DNA from: Cruorifilaria tuberocauda
Lineage: Eukaryota > Nematoda > Chromadorea > Rhabditida > Onchocercidae
Length of the DNA: 10,450 nt
Assembly: GCA_013365365.1 (NCBI GenBank)
Contig: JABVXU010001086.1
Location: 1 to 10,450 of the forward strand
Direction of reading: 5' to 3'
Shown here: positions 7,780-10,450 of the stretch, one piece after another
Layout: each line of letters opens with the position of its first letter
How positions within the stretch are numbered: the stretch's first letter is position 1
Notes under the pieces: model-generated
The model's input: only the letters and a program-made list of their open reading frames with translations
Told to the model about the DNA's origin: nothing
Database searches by the model: none
Program-made: the position numbers and the translations under genes

Positions 7780-8406
7780 ATGCTGCCATTTGGTATCAAA
7801 TATTTCATTGCTCTAACAATAATGTAAGTTAAAGTGATAAACTTGCTCTTATCATATATCAGTATTTAGTTCACTTGTCTGTTAATATTTTCCTTCCCTT
7901 TCAGAACAATACTATCAACTGTTGAAACGAATGCACAATTGTTACATCTAAATATATTATCGTTTAATAATAATAGGGCAGGTAACAATGTAAGTTTTAT
8001 ACCTCTTATTACTTAATGTGTCACATAAGACACATCTTTCTAAGATTTTTCATTTAAGTGTCAATATTCCCACTAAGAACTTATTTTTCAGTCGCTGAAC
8101 GGTAATGCGAATTCCAATCTAGGTCAATCTCAGACACAAAGTCATCCTTTTGGTTCCTGGTATTCTGCACTTTCTACTGGTCTGAATTACCTCTTTGGCG
8201 GTTCTACCAGTCAATTTCAAAATCCTTTTCCATCTACTTATCCAGAACGCAGTTGGAATACTGGAATAAATAGTTTGTACGGTAGTTTTCCATCGTACGG
8301 TGGTTTTGCATCTTACGGTAATTTTCCATCATATGGTTTATATGGTTTCAGGCCATACTACACTAGTCCTTCCTACACTAGTTATTACAATTATTATCGT
8401 GGTTAA
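7780..8406 (+). CDS. Gene 3: secreted Ser/Gly/Tyr-rich low-complexity protein, 147 aa, three exons
   Basis: Exons are 7780..7823, 7905..7989 and 8092..8406 (TAA at 8404..8406). Introns are 7824..7904 (phase 2) and 7990..8091 (phase 0). The last and largest exon has no ATG in frame, so only the paralogy and splice sites reveal it. Residues 1-25 are the likely signal peptide, one codon shorter than in the paralogues, cleaved at T-N-A|Q. Then come LSFNNNRAG before intron 2 and SLNGN after it, a Gln/Ser stretch (GQSQTQSHPFG), NPFPSTYPERSW, three 6-residue Y-G-x-F-P/A-S repeats, then GFRPYY, a doubled YTS, and the end YYNYYRG. There is no Cys. The RPYY and YYRG endings and the 3'UTR match gene 1. 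The name is unknown; a secreted structural protein, perhaps tyrosine cross-linked, is an inference from composition. Confidence 0.85.
8278..8331 (+). repeat. Three in-frame 18-bp tandem repeats (Y-G-x-F-P/A-S)
   Basis: Units are 8278..8295, 8296..8313 and 8314..8331, each TACGG-based with TTTTCCATC or a close variant, encoding YGSFPS, YGGFAS and YGNFPS. A decayed fourth unit (YGL, YGF) follows. The repeats lie inside exon 3 of gene 3 and are missing from genes 1 and 2. Confidence 0.85.
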
Positions 8407-8500
8407 TTATCTTATTTTATTTTCTTTGAATGGCTTTATAAATTGTACAGTATTGAATTTCCAAAATTAAGCGAAATTTTGCTTATTGTTGTATCCTAAG
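8407..8500 (+). other. 3'UTR block of gene 3, shared with gene 1
   Basis: It is the counterpart of 626..712, with TTGTACAG at 8443..8450 and TTGTATCCTAAG at 8489..8500. There is no AATAAA inside. The first canonical hexamer after gene 3 is AATAAA at 8878..8883, about 470 nt past the stop, so either a variant signal or a long 3'UTR is used. Confidence 0.5.
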
Positions 8501-8877
8501 GGAAAATATTAATTTTATTGTCAATTGAATGTCAAAAATCTATGCGACAATTGTTATCACAAAAGTCTTTTGTTTCTTTAATAGTCAAATAGTCAGTAAC
8601 TGCAAGAGAGGAAAAAATGAATATATTATTAGCAATTGACTAATTTTTATACTAATTAATTACTCGTTGAATGATTGAAATATTCTGATAATAAGTTGTT
8701 TATCAACAAAACTTTTTAAAATATTCTATTTCTAAGTCGAAACCTGCTTGAAGTGAAAAAGTACTCGAAATTGTGTCCCTATTCCAAATGTATTGTTTAT
8801 ATTTTATGTAGCATGATTTGTTGATGTCATAATGCTGAAGGACAATTTTCTCAAATTGATTTGATTGATAGTTAATC

Positions 8878-8883
8878 AATAAA
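8878..8883 (+). terminator. Candidate distal poly(A) signal for gene 3
   Basis: First AATAAA after the gene 3 stop, 472 nt downstream. The distance and the high AT content make this weak. Confidence 0.2.
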
Positions 8884-10347
8884 TGAGAAAAGTCATTAGA
8901 AGAACAGTAAAAGGAAAGTACTGATTGTACAAGTGTTTATTTGCCTGAAAATAATCGAAGTAAAGCGTAAAAAGTAAATGAAAAATAAAAAAACATTGAA
9001 ATATGAATTTAGAATTGTACAGTAATAAGAATTATAGGACGGTTTATCGATTGTAACATTTGGAATCACAATCAAATTAAGTATGCTTTAATTACTCAGA
9101 TATACTAAAGCAGTAAATTTTACTATAATTTAAAACACACAATATAGTGCAATACGATCAATAAAAGAGAATGAAATATTCCGCCCAATGAATTTAATTC
9201 GTTGATATATATCATCACTGATAACATTAATTGAAATCCATACATTTGTAAGAAGTTTTTCACGTGAAGTTCGCAAAGGCTACGTTCCATTTACTTTCAT
9301 TTTATCAATTTTGTCTTGTACTGTAACTTCAAGATTTTAATATCACAGACGGAAAGGAAGGCTGAAAATTGGGAAAATTGGATGTGTATTGCATAACGAT
9401 TGAAATTGTAAAAAAAAGAACTGTTTTTGGAGTAAATGAAGAAAAACTTGACTTCATACAGTGAAGTAAAGGATGACAAGAATACTGAATGATACTGTAA
9501 ATATTTTAGAGAGAAAACAAAATAACAAGTAATGAAGCTTAATTAGAAGTAGAAGAAAGAAAGCAAAAATTAATTATACATATTTCTGATTACTCAGTAT
9601 GGCATCTATTTAATGTAATTAATTACAGTATAATTATTAAAGTAATTGTAGAAATTTGAATTGAGTCAAAAAAAATTAATAAAAAGAATAGTAGCAATTT
9701 ATTTAAATACGAAATAAAAACATACGAAAATTGATTAATTCCAGTGAAAAGTTATCAAATTGATGATAATGTAAGTAATCAATGATAATGTTGAAACTTC
9801 ATAACATAGAATTCAAATTTAGAAGCATAATTTCTGAGTGAAATATTATTTCATTCTGGAAAGGTTAGTGACGAATTCTCTTTTAAGCAGCTATCTCAGT
9901 CATACAAATTTTGCTATTTGTGAATATCGCTAAATAATCACTACCGTTCAAAGCTTATCAGTGAAATGAATTTCGAGAAGCAAAGGCATGTGGATGAGAT
10001 GCTTATAAATTGCCTTGATGATCGTTATTATACTTGCTAAGTGACTTGGAATCACTAAATCATTTTATTAATAGTTTTCATAATTGAAATATTATATGTT
10101 TGAGAAAACTCCTCTTATCAGTCAAATTGCAACGATCACCAATGCTAGCCCTATTATCTTTGCGAACACAAATGTTGAACAAGATTACAACCTGCGAAAT
10201 TCGTTAATCATCAGATTGAAAAAGATTCTTCAACAAAAAAAATTCTGGAATGTAGAATACTTACATCTGTGAATATAGCAAATGACTGAGATGACTTCAC
10301 TTTACTCCCATTACTGCATAGCATAGTGATCGATTTCAGACTGAACA
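8884..10347. other. Downstream spacer, essentially empty
   Basis: Very AT-rich, especially 9590..9720. I do not see a clear third copy of block A or a B-type repeat. A CACGTG E-box-type palindrome lies at about 9261..9266. One weak open frame (10096..10272) is listed separately. Confidence 0.5.
10096..10272 (+). other. Short unsupported open frame, 58 codons
   Basis: From ATG 10096 it encodes a small protein starting MFEKTPLISQ and ending WNVEYLHL, with a basic stretch (RLKKILQQKK). No signal peptide, paralogue, recognisable motif or clear splice site is visible. It could be an exon of a gene running out of the window, but chance is as likely. Confidence 0.12.
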
Positions 10348-10354
10348 TTCTCGA

Positions 10355-10367
10355 GAACCTTCTCGAA
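10355..10367 (+). promoter_or_regulatory. Second heat-shock-element-like motif
   Basis: GAA-CC-TTC-TC-GAA gives three perfect alternating units inside the inverted repeat TCGAGAA...TTCTCGA. Its 3' flank (TTCAATTATAA...TTTAT) resembles that of the motif at 2334..2346. It lies about 2575 nt after the gene 3 ATG, compared with about 2320 nt for the first motif after the gene 1 ATG, so it may be the same part of the repeating unit. Confidence 0.4.
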
Positions 10368-10450
10368 ACTAGCTTTCAATTATAAATCTTTATTTCTATA
10401 TGATGATCAGAAGAACATGAGGAACTTGTGTCTCTCTCTGGCGAGCTACT

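Noticed and set aside
7558..7827. Open frame running through the gene 3 upstream block into exon 1
   Set aside because: It crosses the likely trans-splice acceptor at 7760 and ends in intron 1. The homologous block of gene 2 has stops in this frame.
16..8406. A nematode operon of the three genes
   Set aside because: Spacers of 3.9 and 2.75 kb are far longer than typical operon gaps, and each gene has its own similar upstream region.
9254..9310. Possible third copy of block A around the CACGTG site
   Set aside because: Only a few short words match (TTTTTCACGTG and flanks). The strongest anchors of block A are missing, so I could not support homology.

Overview
The window is AT-rich eukaryotic DNA, most likely from a nematode. 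Every intron starts GTAAGT or GTAGGT and ends in the short TTTCAG-type acceptor typical of nematodes. Introns are 60 to 133 nt, and each gene has a TTTGCAG- or GTTGCAG-type acceptor 8 to 19 nt before its ATG, as expected for spliced-leader trans-splicing. A filarial worm fits the base composition and gene style, but the sequence alone does not prove it. There are no prokaryotic operons, CRISPR arrays, rRNA or recognisable tRNA genes.

The main content is a tandem array of three paralogous three-exon genes on the + strand: gene 1 (16..625, 138 aa), gene 2 (4512..5025, 117 aa) and gene 3 (7780..8406, 147 aa). None is visible as one continuous open frame; they appear only when the two conserved introns (phase 2, then phase 0) are removed. 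Each encodes a signal peptide ending in an N-A|Q cleavage site, a short Asn-rich segment with paired S-F/L-N-N-N-like motifs on either side of intron 2, and a low-complexity, cysteine-free tail rich in Tyr, Gly, Phe, Pro and Gln, ending YYRG or YYFG. I do not recognise a named family. Small secreted Tyr-rich proteins of this kind suggest cross-linked extracellular matrix such as cuticle, eggshell or microfilarial sheath; this is inference.

The spacers (3.9 kb and 2.75 kb) hold traces of repeated unit duplication. A roughly 550-590 bp block (1719..2310 and 6096..6650) lies at a similar distance after genes 1 and 2. A roughly 110-130 bp element occurs three times (884..1010 inverted, 2690..2797, 5425..5545). 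A conserved block precedes genes 2 and 3. A heat-shock-element-like motif occurs after genes 1 and 3. Unit 1 also has a near-perfect 37-nt palindrome (2007..2043). After the gene 2 stop the same frame is unusually open as far as 5421 and starts with a Tyr-Tyr-Cys repeat.

The genes are too far apart for a compact nematode operon and are probably transcribed separately, perhaps under shared control by the duplicated upstream blocks. The final 2 kb (8407..10450) is AT-rich non-coding DNA as far as I can see, apart from one weak open frame and the second heat-shock-like motif.
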